Positions 33,523 through 41,893 of a stretch of DNA of 64,000 nt are shown piece after piece. Every line of letters starts with the position of its first letter. The first letter of the stretch is position 1. This DNA is from Actinomyces timonensis DSM 23838 (lineage in GTDB: Bacteria > Actinomycetota > Actinomycetes > Actinomycetales > Actinomycetaceae), in the NCBI RefSeq assembly GCF_000295095.1, contig NZ_JH806633.1, positions 172,745-236,744 of the forward strand, in the 5' to 3' direction. A program made the translations under genes and the position numbers. The notes under the pieces are model-generated. The model saw only the letters and a program-made list of their open reading frames with translations, did not search any database and had not been told where the DNA came from.

Positions 33523-34764
33523 ATGCCCGCAGCAACCCAGAACCAGGATCGGTCCAAGGCCCTGGCCACCGCTCTCGCCCAGATCGACAAGTCCTTCGGC
33601 AAGGGCTCCGTCATGCGCCTGGGCGATGACAGCCGCCCGCCCGTGGCCGTCATCCCCACCGGCTCCACCGCGCTCGACGTCGCGCTCGGTATCGGCGGCC
33701 TGCCCCGCGGGCGCATCATCGAGATCTACGGCCCCGAGTCCTCCGGTAAGACCACCGTCGCCCTCCACGCCGTCGCCAGCGCCCAGAAGGCCGGCGGGAA
33801 CGCCGCCTTCATCGACGCCGAGCACGCCCTCGACCCTGTCTACGCCAAGGCCCTGGGGGTGGACACGGACAACCTGCTCGTCTCCCAGCCGGACACCGGT
33901 GAGCAGGCCCTCGAGATCGCGGACATGCTCATCCGCTCCGGCGGGCTGGACATCATCGTCATCGACTCCGTGGCCGCGCTGGTTCCCAAGGCGGAGATCG
34001 AGGGGGAGATGGGGGACTCGCACGTTGGCCTCCAGGCCCGCCTCATGAGCCAGGCGCTGCGCAAGATCACCGGCGCCCTGTCCGCCACGGGCACCACGGC
34101 CATCTTCATCAACCAGCTGCGCGAGAAGATCGGCGTCTTCTTCGGCAGCCCGGAGACCACCACCGGTGGCAAGGCCCTCAAGTTCTACGCCTCCGTGCGC
34201 ATCGACGTCCGCCGCATCCAGACCCTCAAGGACGGGGACCAGCCGGTGGGCAACCGCACCCGCGCCAAGGTGGTGAAGAACAAGATGGCCCCGCCGTTCA
34301 AGCAGGCCGAGTTCGACATCCTCTACGGCCGCGGCATCTCCCGCGAGGGCGGCCTGCTGGACCTGGGCGTGGAGAACGGCATCGTGCGCAAGTCCGGCGC
34401 CTGGTTCACCTACGGCACGGACCAGCTCGGCCAGGGCAAGGAGAACGCCCGCGCCTTCCTTGTGGACAACCCCGCCCTCGCCGATGAGATCGAGCAGAAG
34501 ATCCTCGCCGCCCTGGGCATTGGGGAGGCCGGGCGCAAGGCCCAGGAGGAGGCCGCGGCCGCTGCTGCCGCCGCGGAGGCGGACGCTGCGGCAGCCGCTG
34601 CCGAGGCAGCCCTCCAGGCCGCCGCGGAGACGAAGGCCCCAGCCAAGAGTTCGGGGCGCGGCTCGGGCAAGGGCTCGGGGAAGGGCGGCGCCAAGAGCGG
34701 CGCGAAGAAGTCCTCGGCCCTGGACATCGACGCCGCTTTCGGTGAGGACGCCGGCGGCTTCTGA
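33523..34764 (+). CDS. recA: Recombinase RecA with long basic C-terminal tail
   Basis: A 413-residue strand-exchange protein that also triggers LexA self-cleavage. The Walker A is GPESSGKT (70-77); [13 protein letters not shown] and the L1/L2 loops ([36 protein letters not shown]) are intact. Usual RecA is about 350 residues. Here residues 335-400 add an Ala/Glu-rich helix and then a Gly/Ser/Lys tail ([19 protein letters not shown]), before a short acidic end DIDAAFGED. Start ATG follows GGAGAAGACACC. It is SOS controlled and coupled to recX. Confidence 0.98.
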   Translation: MPAATQNQDRSKALATALAQIDKSFGKGSVMRLGDDSRPPVAVIPTGSTALDVALGIGGLPRGRIIEIYGPESSGKTTVALHAVASAQKAGGNAAFIDAEHALDPVYAKALGVDTDNLLVSQPDTGEQALEIADMLIRSGGLDIIVIDSVAALVPKAEIEGEMGDSHVGLQARLMSQALRKITGALSATGTTAIFINQLREKIGVFFGSPETTTGGKALKFYASVRIDVRRIQTLKDGDQPVGNRTRAKVVKNKMAPPFKQAEFDILYGRGISREGGLLDLGVENGIVRKSGAWFTYGTDQLGQGKENARAFLVDNPALADEIEQKILAALGIGEAGRKAQEEAAAAAAAAEADAAAAAAEAALQAAAETKAPAKSSGRGSGKGSGKGGAKSGAKKSSALDIDAAFGEDAGGF

Positions 34765-35267
34765 TGCCCTGGCTCACCCCTGACACGCATCAGGAGGAGG
34801 TCGAGGCGGCGCGGGAGACCGTCCTGCGCCGCCTCGACCGCGCCCCCGCGCCGCGCGCGGCCCTCGCCGAGCTGCTGGAGCGCAAGGAGACCGACCCCCG
34901 GGTGGCGGAGGAGGTGCTCGACCGCCTCGAGGCCGCGGGCCTCATCGACGACGCCTCTTACGCCGCGACCTTGGCCCGCACGCGCTTCCATGAGAAGGGG
35001 GCGGCCCGCCGCGCTATCGCCGACGAGCTGCGGCGCAAGGGCCTGGGGGAGAGGGCCATCAGCGCCGCCCTGGCCCAGATCAGCGGCGACGACGAGGCCG
35101 GCGCGGCGCTCGTCCTGGCGCGCAAGAAGTTGCGGGCCACGCGCGGGCTCGATCCTGTGGTCCGCAAGCGGCGCGCCCTGGCGGCGCTGGGCCGCAAGGG
35201 CCACTCCCAGGGCGTGGCCTTCAGCGCCATCGAGCGCGCCCTCGCCGAGGAGTCCCGGGAGGCCTGA
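34764..35267 (+). CDS. recX: RecA regulatory protein RecX
   Basis: A 167-residue helical protein that binds RecA filaments and modulates them. Three RecX helical repeats are seen, including LLERKETDPRVAEEVLDRLEAAGLIDDASYAATLARTR and KGAARRAIADELRRKGL. The ATG shares one base with the recA stop (TGATG at 34762), so translation is coupled to recA. Confidence 0.94.
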   Translation: MPWLTPDTHQEEVEAARETVLRRLDRAPAPRAALAELLERKETDPRVAEEVLDRLEAAGLIDDASYAATLARTRFHEKGAARRAIADELRRKGLGERAISAALAQISGDDEAGAALVLARKKLRATRGLDPVVRKRRALAALGRKGHSQGVAFSAIERALAEESREA

Positions 35268-35284
35268 CCGAATAGCCGGACGTT

Positions 35285-35326
35285 CCGTCGATCGCACCGG
35301 TCTCGAATGACTGGGCGAATCGACGG
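35285..35326. terminator. Inverted repeat between recX and convergent pckG
   Basis: CCGTCGAT (35285-35292) and ATCGACGG (35319-35326) are perfect 8-bp arms with a 26-nt loop, between convergent genes. The loop is large and no T run follows; a terminator role is only possible. Confidence 0.35.
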
Positions 35327-35370
35327 CGCGCGGCTCTCGCGCTTCAGAGGCGGGAGGGAAGCTGCCCCTC

Positions 35371-37230
35371 TCAATCTCCTGCGGATTCCTCCAAGGCGGC
35401 GCTCACCCGGCGGTGGGCCTCCCAGATCTCCTCGGGCAGGTCCTCGAACTGGGACAGGTGCTCCTCGCGCAGGCGCATCTCCTGGCGCCAGCGCTCGGTG
35501 TCGATGCGCAGCACCCGCTCCAGGTCGGCGCGGTCGCCCTTGAAGCCGTCGAGGTTGAGCTCCTCGATGCGAGGCACCAGGCCGACCGGGGTGCGCGTGC
35601 CCTCGGCGCGACCCTCCTTGACATCGATGAGCCACAGCAGCGCCCGAAGGTTCTCCCCGTAGCCCGGCCACAGGAAGCGGCCATTCTCAGGATCCCTCTG
35701 GAACCAGTTGACATGCGCGAAGATCGGCTTGTCCTCGGCTGAGCCCAGGATGTCAAGCCAGTGGCGCGCGTATTCCCCTTCGGGGAAGGACATGAAGGGG
35801 CGCATGGACATGGGGTCGTAGCGAAGGTGCCCCTCGGTTCCCTCTGCGGCGAAAGTCGCCTCGGCGCCCAGGGTGAGCCCGTCGTAGACGCCCTCCGCCA
35901 GGTCCGTGATGGCCCGGATGAGCGGCTCGCGGTCGCGGCAGCGCCCGCCGAAGATGATGGCGTCGATCGGCACGCCGTCGGCGCGCTCGTAGTCTTTCGC
36001 GATATTGGGAACCACGGACAAGCGGGCCGTGAAACGCGAGTTCTTCTGGGACCACAGGTCGGTGTCCTCCCCTGAGCGCTGATGCTCCACCGGGCGATCC
36101 GAGATGAGCTCGTTCCTCCAGTCGCGCCAACCGGCGACGTCCTCCGGGTAGTCGGGTGTCTTGCCCTCCCACCACAGCTCCTTGGTGCCCTCGTGGTGGG
36201 CGACGTTGACGAAGATGGTGCCAGTGCCCTCCGCCACCGCCTTCATGGCGTTCGGGTTCGACTCCCAGTTCGTGTCCTTGGCGACCCCGAAGGTGCCGTA
36301 CTCGGGGTTCATGCCGTAGACGCGGCCATCGTCGCCCACGCGCAGCCAGACGATGTCGTCGCCATAGAACTCGACCTCGTAGCGCTCACCGAGCGCGTCA
36401 GGCGGGAGCATCATGGCCAGGTTCGTCTTGCCGGAGGCCGAGGGCATGCCCCCGCAGATGTGGTAGGCGCGGCCGGTCTTCTTGTCCCGAATGCCGATGA
36501 GCATGAACTGCTCGCCCATGAACCTCTTGGATGCCCAGCCGTCGTAGGAGCCCTGCCGCAGGCCGTGGGCGATCTTGCCCAGGAGGGCGTTGCCCCCGTA
36601 GGCCGATCCGAAGTGGAGGATCATGCGATCGTCGGCGATCGTCGCGAAGAGTCTCTTGTCCTCGCTCGTGCCCTGGCCGAGACTGTCCAGGTCGCCCGTG
36701 GCGTGCACCGCCCGGACGAAGAACTCGGGGGCTGGGAGGCTGTTGAGGTAGTCAGCGCCGACGCGGGCCATGCGCAGCATCTGCAGGACGACGACGCGGT
36801 TGTCGGAGAGCTGCACCCCAACGGCCCAGCGGGAAAGAGGGGATCCGGGCGGCGCCATGAGGTAGGGGACCACGTACATGGTCTTGCCCCTCATCGCCCC
36901 TCTCATGCGGCCGATCTGCGCAGCGCGTGTCTCGCTGGCGTCTCGCCAGTTGTTGTACAGGCCTTTGTCCGGTGGGTTGTGGGTGGCCACCACTGTGCGC
37001 TCCTCGGAGCGCGCGGTGTCCTTGGGGTGGGAGTGCGCGAGGTAGCGGCCGCTCCCGGCCTCGATGAGCTCACCCGCCTCCAGTGCCTCGGCGAGAAGCC
37101 GCTCGTCGGCGTCGGCGTCGACAACCTCGATGCGGTCCGGCTCCAGGATGCGAGCCCACTCGGCGACGAACTCGTGGACGTGTGGGTTGGACACTCCTGC
37201 TCGGGCAAGGACCTCAGATGAATGCGACAT
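35371..37230 (-). CDS. pckG: Phosphoenolpyruvate carboxykinase (GTP)
   Basis: A 619-residue enzyme interconverting oxaloacetate plus GTP with PEP plus CO2, used for gluconeogenesis or, in fermenters, CO2 fixation to succinate. The overall sequence fits the GTP type: YVVPYLMAPPGSPLSRWAVGVQLSD, FGSAYGGNALLGKI, EYGTFGVAKDTNWESNPNAM. The P-loop signature normally reads FPSACGKTN; here it is MPSASGKTN (262-270), with Ser266 in place of the mobile active-site cysteine. GGAG lies 6 nt before ATG 37230. A -10 box and palindrome lie upstream. Confidence 0.95.
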   Translation of the reverse strand: MSHSSEVLARAGVSNPHVHEFVAEWARILEPDRIEVVDADADERLLAEALEAGELIEAGSGRYLAHSHPKDTARSEERTVVATHNPPDKGLYNNWRDASETRAAQIGRMRGAMRGKTMYVVPYLMAPPGSPLSRWAVGVQLSDNRVVVLQMLRMARVGADYLNSLPAPEFFVRAVHATGDLDSLGQGTSEDKRLFATIADDRMILHFGSAYGGNALLGKIAHGLRQGSYDGWASKRFMGEQFMLIGIRDKKTGRAYHICGGMPSASGKTNLAMMLPPDALGERYEVEFYGDDIVWLRVGDDGRVYGMNPEYGTFGVAKDTNWESNPNAMKAVAEGTGTIFVNVAHHEGTKELWWEGKTPDYPEDVAGWRDWRNELISDRPVEHQRSGEDTDLWSQKNSRFTARLSVVPNIAKDYERADGVPIDAIIFGGRCRDREPLIRAITDLAEGVYDGLTLGAEATFAAEGTEGHLRYDPMSMRPFMSFPEGEYARHWLDILGSAEDKPIFAHVNWFQRDPENGRFLWPGYGENLRALLWLIDVKEGRAEGTRTPVGLVPRIEELNLDGFKGDRADLERVLRIDTERWRQEMRLREEHLSQFEDLPEEIWEAHRRVSAALEESAGD

Positions 37231-37296
37231 GTGAACTCCAATCGTCGGAGGGTGACAGCCGCAGGGGCGCAGGGTGCTGCGGCCGGGGTCGGCGCC

Positions 37297-37327
37297 ATCA
37301 TAGACAAGATTTCGGGTATGCGAAATC
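37297..37327 (-). promoter_or_regulatory. pckG promoter with palindromic operator
   Basis: On the minus strand TATGAT (37302-37297) is a consensus-like -10 box. In the spacer just upstream of it lies a perfect 7-bp inverted repeat, GATTTCG at 37308-37314 and CGAAATC at 37321-37327, with a 6-nt centre. A regulator bound here would sit between -10 and -35. The regulator is unknown. Confidence 0.55.
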
Positions 37328-37413
37328 CTGTGAAAATGCTGTGGGTGTGGGGCATTTCTGCCCCGGGGCAGTGGAGTGGCGCTCGATCCGGTCCTGGGGC
37401 AGGGGGCCTGGGA

Positions 37414-37531
37414 GTCAATTCTGCTGCCGTCGATGGGGGCCGCTTGAGGAGCGCTGTCGATGATCGTTGGGATTCCAACGATCCTGGCCGCCGCCTCGGG
37501 CGGTTAGGACGTCGACGGCAGCAGAATTGAC
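37414..37531. repeat. Nested inverted-repeat element between pckG and fhs
   Basis: GTCAATTCTGCTGCCGTCGA (37414-37433) and its exact inverse at 37512-37531 form perfect 20-bp ends of a 118-bp unit. In its centre GATCGTTGG (37462-37470) and CCAACGATC (37475-37483) form a second perfect palindrome with a GATT loop, and a GC hairpin (GCCGCC...GGGCGG) follows. No coding frame is present. It lies between the two divergent promoters, 78 nt before the fhs start. It may be a miniature transposable element or a regulatory cruciform. Confidence 0.75.
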
Positions 37532-37608
37532 GCTCGTGGTCGAGCCGCACGGGGAGGCTCGTCCGGTCGGCTCCCGGGGAGCGTGGACGCCGTCGGTACC
37601 CTTGGCCC

Positions 37609-39403
37609 ATGGATGAGACGCGGGGCGAGGAGGCCCTCACGGCGGGCGCTGCGGGACGGACGAGCATGGCCGCGACGGTGGCCGAGCTCGAGGCCCTCGC
37701 CGCGCGGGCGGGCATCGCCCCCGAGCACGCTGTCCCCTATGGGCGCGACGTCGCCAAGATCGAGCTCAGCGCCCTCGCTACTGTCGGCGCCCCGACGGCC
37801 CTCGGCGACCCTCGCACCCCCGGCGAGCCGAGCGCTCCCGCCAAAGGCGCCCATTGCGTCGTCGTCACCGCGATGAGCCCCACCCCCCTTCGGCGAGGGG
37901 AAATCGACCGTCGCCATCGGCCTGGCCCAGGCCCTCGCGCGCCGCCAGCGCCGCGCCGTGCTCACCCTGCGCCAGTCCGCCATGGGCCCCACCTTCGGCA
38001 TCAAGGGCGGGGCCGGCGGCGCGGGCGGGGCGCGCATCCACCCCGCCGACCGCATGAACCTCCACCTCACCGGCGACTTCCACGCCGTGACCGCCGCCCA
38101 CAACCTCCTCGCCGCCCTCATCGACAACCACCTCCACCAGGGCAACGCCCTGCGCATCGACGAGCGCTCCCTCACCTGGCCCCGCGTCCTCGACGTCAAC
38201 GACCGCGCCCTGCGCCACATCGTCACCGGGCTCGGGAGCCGCGTCGACGGCGTCACCCGCCAGTCCTCCTTCGACATCACCCCCGCCAGCGAGGTCATGG
38301 TCATCCTCTCGCTCGCCACATCGCTCGCCGACCTGCGCGAGCGGCTCGGCAGGATCGTCGTCGGCCGCGACCTCGACGGCGGCTGGGTGACCGCCGAGGA
38401 CCTCGGCGCCGCTGGCGCCATGGCCGCCATCCTGCGTGACGCCCTGGCCCCCAACCTCCTGCGCACCGGCGAGGGCGTCCCCGCGCTCATCCACACCGGC
38501 CCCTTCGGCAACATCGCCACCGGCTGCTCCTCCGTCATCGCCGACCTCGTCGCGGCGCGCGGCATGGCGGGCGGCGGCTACATCGTCACCGAGGCCGGCT
38601 TCGGCTCCGACATGGGCCTGGAGCGCTTCGTCGACCTCAAATGCGCGGTGACCGGGATGGCGCCGCGAGCCGCCGTCCTCGTGGCCACCGCGCGAGCCCT
38701 CAAAGCCCACTCCGGGCGCTACCGCCTCACCAGCGGCAAGGAGCTGCCCGAGGAGATGGCCGCCGAGAGCCCCGACGACGTGCGCGCCGGCGCCCCCAAC
38801 CTCCTCGCGCACCTGCGCATCGTGCGCTCCATGGGCCTGGCGCCCATCATCGCCATCCACGTCTTCCCCACCGACCACCCCAGCGAGATCGAGGAGATCC
38901 GGCGCATCGCCGCCGAGGCCGGGGCCACCGCCGCTGCCGTGCGCCCCGTCACGGAGGGAGGCGAGGGCTGCCTGGAGCTCGCCGACGCCGTCGCGGCCGC
39001 CTGCGAGAAGGCGGAGGCCAGCCCCGCGCCGCTCGCCCCCGTCTACGACCCCGACGACGACCTGCGCGCCAAGATCGACAAGGTCGCCGCCCTCTACGGG
39101 GCCGACGGCGTCGACTACGCGCGCCCCGCCGCCCGGCTCCTCGATGACTACCAGGGGGCCGGCTATGGGGGACTCGCCGTCGTCGTGGCCAAGACGCCCC
39201 TGTCGCTCAGCGCCGACCCCGCGCTCACCGGAGCCCCCACCGGCTGGCGCCTGCCCGTGCGCGAGGCGCGCCTGGCCGCCGGGGCTGGATACGTCTACGC
39301 GCTCACCGGCGCGATCCCCACCATGCCCGGGCTTCCCGAGAGCCCCGCCGCCGAGCGCATCGACGTCGACACCGCCACGGGGGAGATCCTGGGCCTGCGA
39401 TGA
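37609..39403 (+). pseudogene. fhs: Formate-tetrahydrofolate ligase with +1 frameshift
   Basis: The gene makes 10-formyl-THF from formate, THF and ATP. It begins MDETRGEEALTAGAAG with the family's PYGRDVAKIEL and VVVTAMSPTP, then the frame breaks. The ATP loop continues only after skipping one base: PTPFGEGKSTVAIGLAQAL, followed by RQSAMGPTFGIKGGAGG and LTGDFHAVTAAHNLL in the new frame to the normal end. The break is at a run of six C (37883-37888); five would restore the frame and give 597 residues. This could be a real inactivation, a phase-variable tract, a +1 programmed shift or a sequencing error. ATG 37609 has TACCCT exactly at -12 to -7. Confidence 0.85.
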
Positions 39404-39407
39404 GGCT

Positions 39408-39427
39408 GGCGCGGACAAGCCCGCGCC
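39408..39427. terminator. Hairpin between convergent fhs and GcvT-like genes
   Basis: GGCGCGG and CCGCGCC form a 7-bp stem with a 6-nt loop in the 33-nt gap between the two stop codons; it could end transcription on both strands. Confidence 0.5.
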
Positions 39428-39436
39428 GGCACGGGA

Positions 39437-40363
39437 TCAGGCGCCCAGGGCCTCCCAGGCGGCCAGGCCGCAGGCCGTGAGCACGGGCAACGCGCCCCCT
39501 GAGCTCTCAGCGCGCGCAGCATTCTCAGCGCTCTCAGGGTTGTCAGCGTGCTTGCTGCCCCCGCCCGGCTCGAGGCAGGCGGCGCGCTCGACGATCATCT
39601 CCCACAGGTCGACGGCGTCCTCGGCCCCGCAGAACACCCTCAGGCAGTCCACATCGCTCAGGCCCCCCACGCTCTCGCGCGCCACAATCACCGTGTGGCC
39701 GCAAGCGGTGGCCCGCACCGCCGCCCCATCGCGCAGGCGCCTCAGGAGCCCGGGACCGCAGAGAACATCGGGCCCGCAGTCCTCGGGGGCAGGAGCGCCG
39801 CCCTCGGGGAGGAGGGCCGCGGGCATGCCCGCGCCGGACTCGATGACGCCGCGCAGGACCTCCTCCGCCCGGGGCCCGGCCACGGCGATGAGGGCGATCG
39901 CCTCCGTCGCGTCGATGATGGCAGCACGCTGGGGGCGGGCGCGACGGGTCAGCTCAGCGGCGCAGCGGTGGCGGTCGGCGGCGTCCGCGACCACGAGGAA
40001 CTCCTCGTCGCCCAGGCGGTGGACGGTGACGGCGGGGGCGTCGCCGCCGCCTGGCGCGAGGCGGGCCCGCATGGCCAGGCCGACGGGGAGGGGGGAGGCG
40101 GGGCCCATGACGGCAGTGCCCGTGGCAGCCGGGTCGGCAGAGGCGGGGCCGGCGAGCGCGGCGTCGAGCGCGGCGCTCGCCAGTGGGCCCTGCGCCTTGA
40201 GGGTCGTCAGATGGGAGAGGTCGAGGATGCCGGCCGCGCTCCGCAGCGCCCCCAGCTCTGTGGAGCCAGAGCCATAGCGCAGCGGGAGCTCCCAGCCGTC
40301 GCGGACGGTGAAGGAGGCGCCGAGCGCCTCGTGAACGCCATGAAGACAGGTGCCTCGTGCCAT
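39437..40363 (-). CDS. GcvT-like aminomethyltransferase / folate-binding protein
   Basis: A 308-residue protein resembling the folate-binding part of glycine-cleavage T protein (LHGVHEALGASFTVRDGWELPLRY, LGALRSAAGILDLSHL, VAGPRAEEVLRGVI). It is shorter than true GcvT (about 370) and lacks a clear C-terminal barrel; the last 45 residues are Ala/Ser rich. No gcvP or gcvH is in the window. Being next to fhs, it probably acts in one-carbon folate chemistry, but YgfZ-like or sarcosine-oxidase-gamma-like roles are also possible. GGAGGAG precedes ATG 40363. Confidence 0.7.
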   Translation of the reverse strand: MARGTCLHGVHEALGASFTVRDGWELPLRYGSGSTELGALRSAAGILDLSHLTTLKAQGPLASAALDAALAGPASADPAATGTAVMGPASPLPVGLAMRARLAPGGGDAPAVTVHRLGDEEFLVVADAADRHRCAAELTRRARPQRAAIIDATEAIALIAVAGPRAEEVLRGVIESGAGMPAALLPEGGAPAPEDCGPDVLCGPGLLRRLRDGAAVRATACGHTVIVARESVGGLSDVDCLRVFCGAEDAVDLWEMIVERAACLEPGGGSKHADNPESAENAARAESSGGALPVLTACGLAAWEALGA

Positions 40364-40417
40364 CGCTGCTCTCCTCCGCGGGTGCCTGGTCCCATCGTAG
40401 TGGGCACCACGACGATC

Positions 40418-40460
40418 GTGGCCCCGCCCGCCGGCAGGGGAGCCGGGCGGGCGGGGCCAC
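40418..40460 (-). terminator. Terminator of the sugar ABC transporter operon
   Basis: GTGGCCCCGCCCGCC (40418-40432) pairs perfectly over 15 bp with GGCGGGCGGGGCCAC (40446-40460) around a 13-nt loop, 34 nt after the stop of the binding-protein gene. It is the strongest hairpin in this region; no T run follows. Confidence 0.8.
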
Positions 40461-40493
40461 CGCCATCGGGGACGAACCGCGGGCGCTTCCCGC

Positions 40494-41885
40494 TCAGCTC
40501 TTCTTCGAGGTCTTGAACAGGAGGTTCACCTGCTCGTTGTACTCCGTGAGCGTGGAGGCCGGCACCCGGTTGACGTACACGTCCGCGACTCCGGGCTTGA
40601 TGATCGCGTTGACATCCGCGCCGAAGTAGGTCAGCGGGAAGTAGAACGTGCCGCCGTTGTCCGCCTCCAGGTAGCTGGTGAAGGGCTTCGTGGACAGGCC
40701 CGTCTTCTCGAAGACCTCGATGGCCTTCTTCGTGGAGGACGTGATCGCCGGGAAGACGATGCCGAAGGAGGCCACGATGTCCTGCGCCTCCTGGGTGCCC
40801 AGGAAGGCCACCCACTTCGAGGCGCCCTCGATGTTCTTCGAGCTCTTGACGATCGAGTCGCCCAACCCGTTCATGAGGGAGACGGACTTGCCATTGGGGC
40901 CCACCGGGTGGGCGGCGATGCCGACCTCGATGTCCATCTTGGCGAAGGTGTTGAACATCCAGGCGCCGTTGATGCACAGGGCGATCTTGCCGCTGGAGAG
41001 CTGCACGTCGGTGCCGTTGCCCTTGGCGAAGGTGCCCGACGGCGCCATGTAGCCCTTGTCGATGAGCCCGAAGTACCAGTCGAGGGTGTCCTGGAACTGC
41101 TTCTCGTCGTAGCGGTAGTGGGTGCCCCACGTCTCCTTGTCCGTGTAGTGCCAGTCGCCCACGCTCCCCGTGAAGGGGCTCCACTGGGTCTGGCCATCGG
41201 AGGAGCCCTCGTCGGCGACGCTCGTGCCGTAGACGGCCACATTCGTCGGGTCGAAGCCCGGCTCGTCGCCGCGCACGCCGTTCTTGTCGATGCTCAGGCG
41301 CGCCAGGACCTTCTCGAAGCTTCCGCCGTCCTGAAGGTTCCAGTCCCAGTTCTCCAGGTCCTTCTCGCTCAGGCCGGCGTCGGCGAGCATGGTCTTGTTG
41401 TAGAAGACCGCCTCGGTGTCCCAGTCCTTGGGGCAGCCGTACTGGTGTCCGTCGTCGCCCTTCCACAGGTCGATGAGGCCGTCCTGGAAGACGCTGGTGT
41501 CCACATCCGCCCATGCCGCCTGCTCGTCGAGGGGCAGGAGGACGTCCAGGTCCACGAACTGGGCGAACTTGGCGATGTGGTCGGTGAAGACGTCCGGGGC
41601 GGTGTCGGCGATGAAGCCCGCGGTGAGCTTCGTCCAGTAGTCGCCCCAGCCGATCTGGGTAATGTTGACGGTGATGCCCGTCTTGGCCTTGAAGGCCTCG
41701 GCGCAGGCCTGGTAGGCGGGCAACTGCGAGGCGTCCCACAGCCAGTACTCCACCGTGCTGGGATCGCCCTTCTTCGAGCCGGAGCAGGCGGCCAGGGTCA
41801 TGGCGGCGGCGCCGGAGGCCAGGCCGCACAGGAGGGAGCGCCGCGTGAGCGATGAGCGCAGGAGGGGAAGTGAAGAGGTCGTCAT
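40494..41885 (-). CDS. Sugar ABC transporter substrate-binding lipoprotein (family 1)
   Basis: A 463-residue extracellular lipoprotein. Signal: LTRRSLLCGLASGAAAMTLAAC with lipobox LAAC and Cys34. The mature part is a cluster B sugar-binding fold (TVEYWLWDASQLPAYQACAE, KTGITVNITQIGWGDYWTKL, INGAWMFNTFAKMD, WVAFLGTQEAQDI). Such proteins bind oligosaccharides. With two permeases and a GH36 alpha-galactosidase in the same operon, raffinose- or melibiose-like sugars are likely ligands. GAGG precedes ATG 41885. It is the last gene of the operon, 8 nt after permease 2. An open frame continues upstream but belongs to the permease region. Confidence 0.9.
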   Translation of the reverse strand: MTTSSLPLLRSSLTRRSLLCGLASGAAAMTLAACSGSKKGDPSTVEYWLWDASQLPAYQACAEAFKAKTGITVNITQIGWGDYWTKLTAGFIADTAPDVFTDHIAKFAQFVDLDVLLPLDEQAAWADVDTSVFQDGLIDLWKGDDGHQYGCPKDWDTEAVFYNKTMLADAGLSEKDLENWDWNLQDGGSFEKVLARLSIDKNGVRGDEPGFDPTNVAVYGTSVADEGSSDGQTQWSPFTGSVGDWHYTDKETWGTHYRYDEKQFQDTLDWYFGLIDKGYMAPSGTFAKGNGTDVQLSSGKIALCINGAWMFNTFAKMDIEVGIAAHPVGPNGKSVSLMNGLGDSIVKSSKNIEGASKWVAFLGTQEAQDIVASFGIVFPAITSSTKKAIEVFEKTGLSTKPFTSYLEADNGGTFYFPLTYFGADVNAIIKPGVADVYVNRVPASTLTEYNEQVNLLFKTSKKS

Positions 41886-41893
41886 CTGGTGCC

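Noticed and set aside
35371-37230. PEP carboxykinase considered as the PPi-dependent type known from Actinomyces and propionibacteria
   Set aside because: The PPi-type is about twice as long. At 619 residues with GTP-type blocks this is the GTP enzyme despite its unusual Ser266.
37958-39403. Second half of fhs considered as an independent shorter gene starting at its first in-frame ATG
   Set aside because: It would lack the ATP-binding loop and starts inside a conserved strand with no ribosome site; a one-base frameshift explains both halves.
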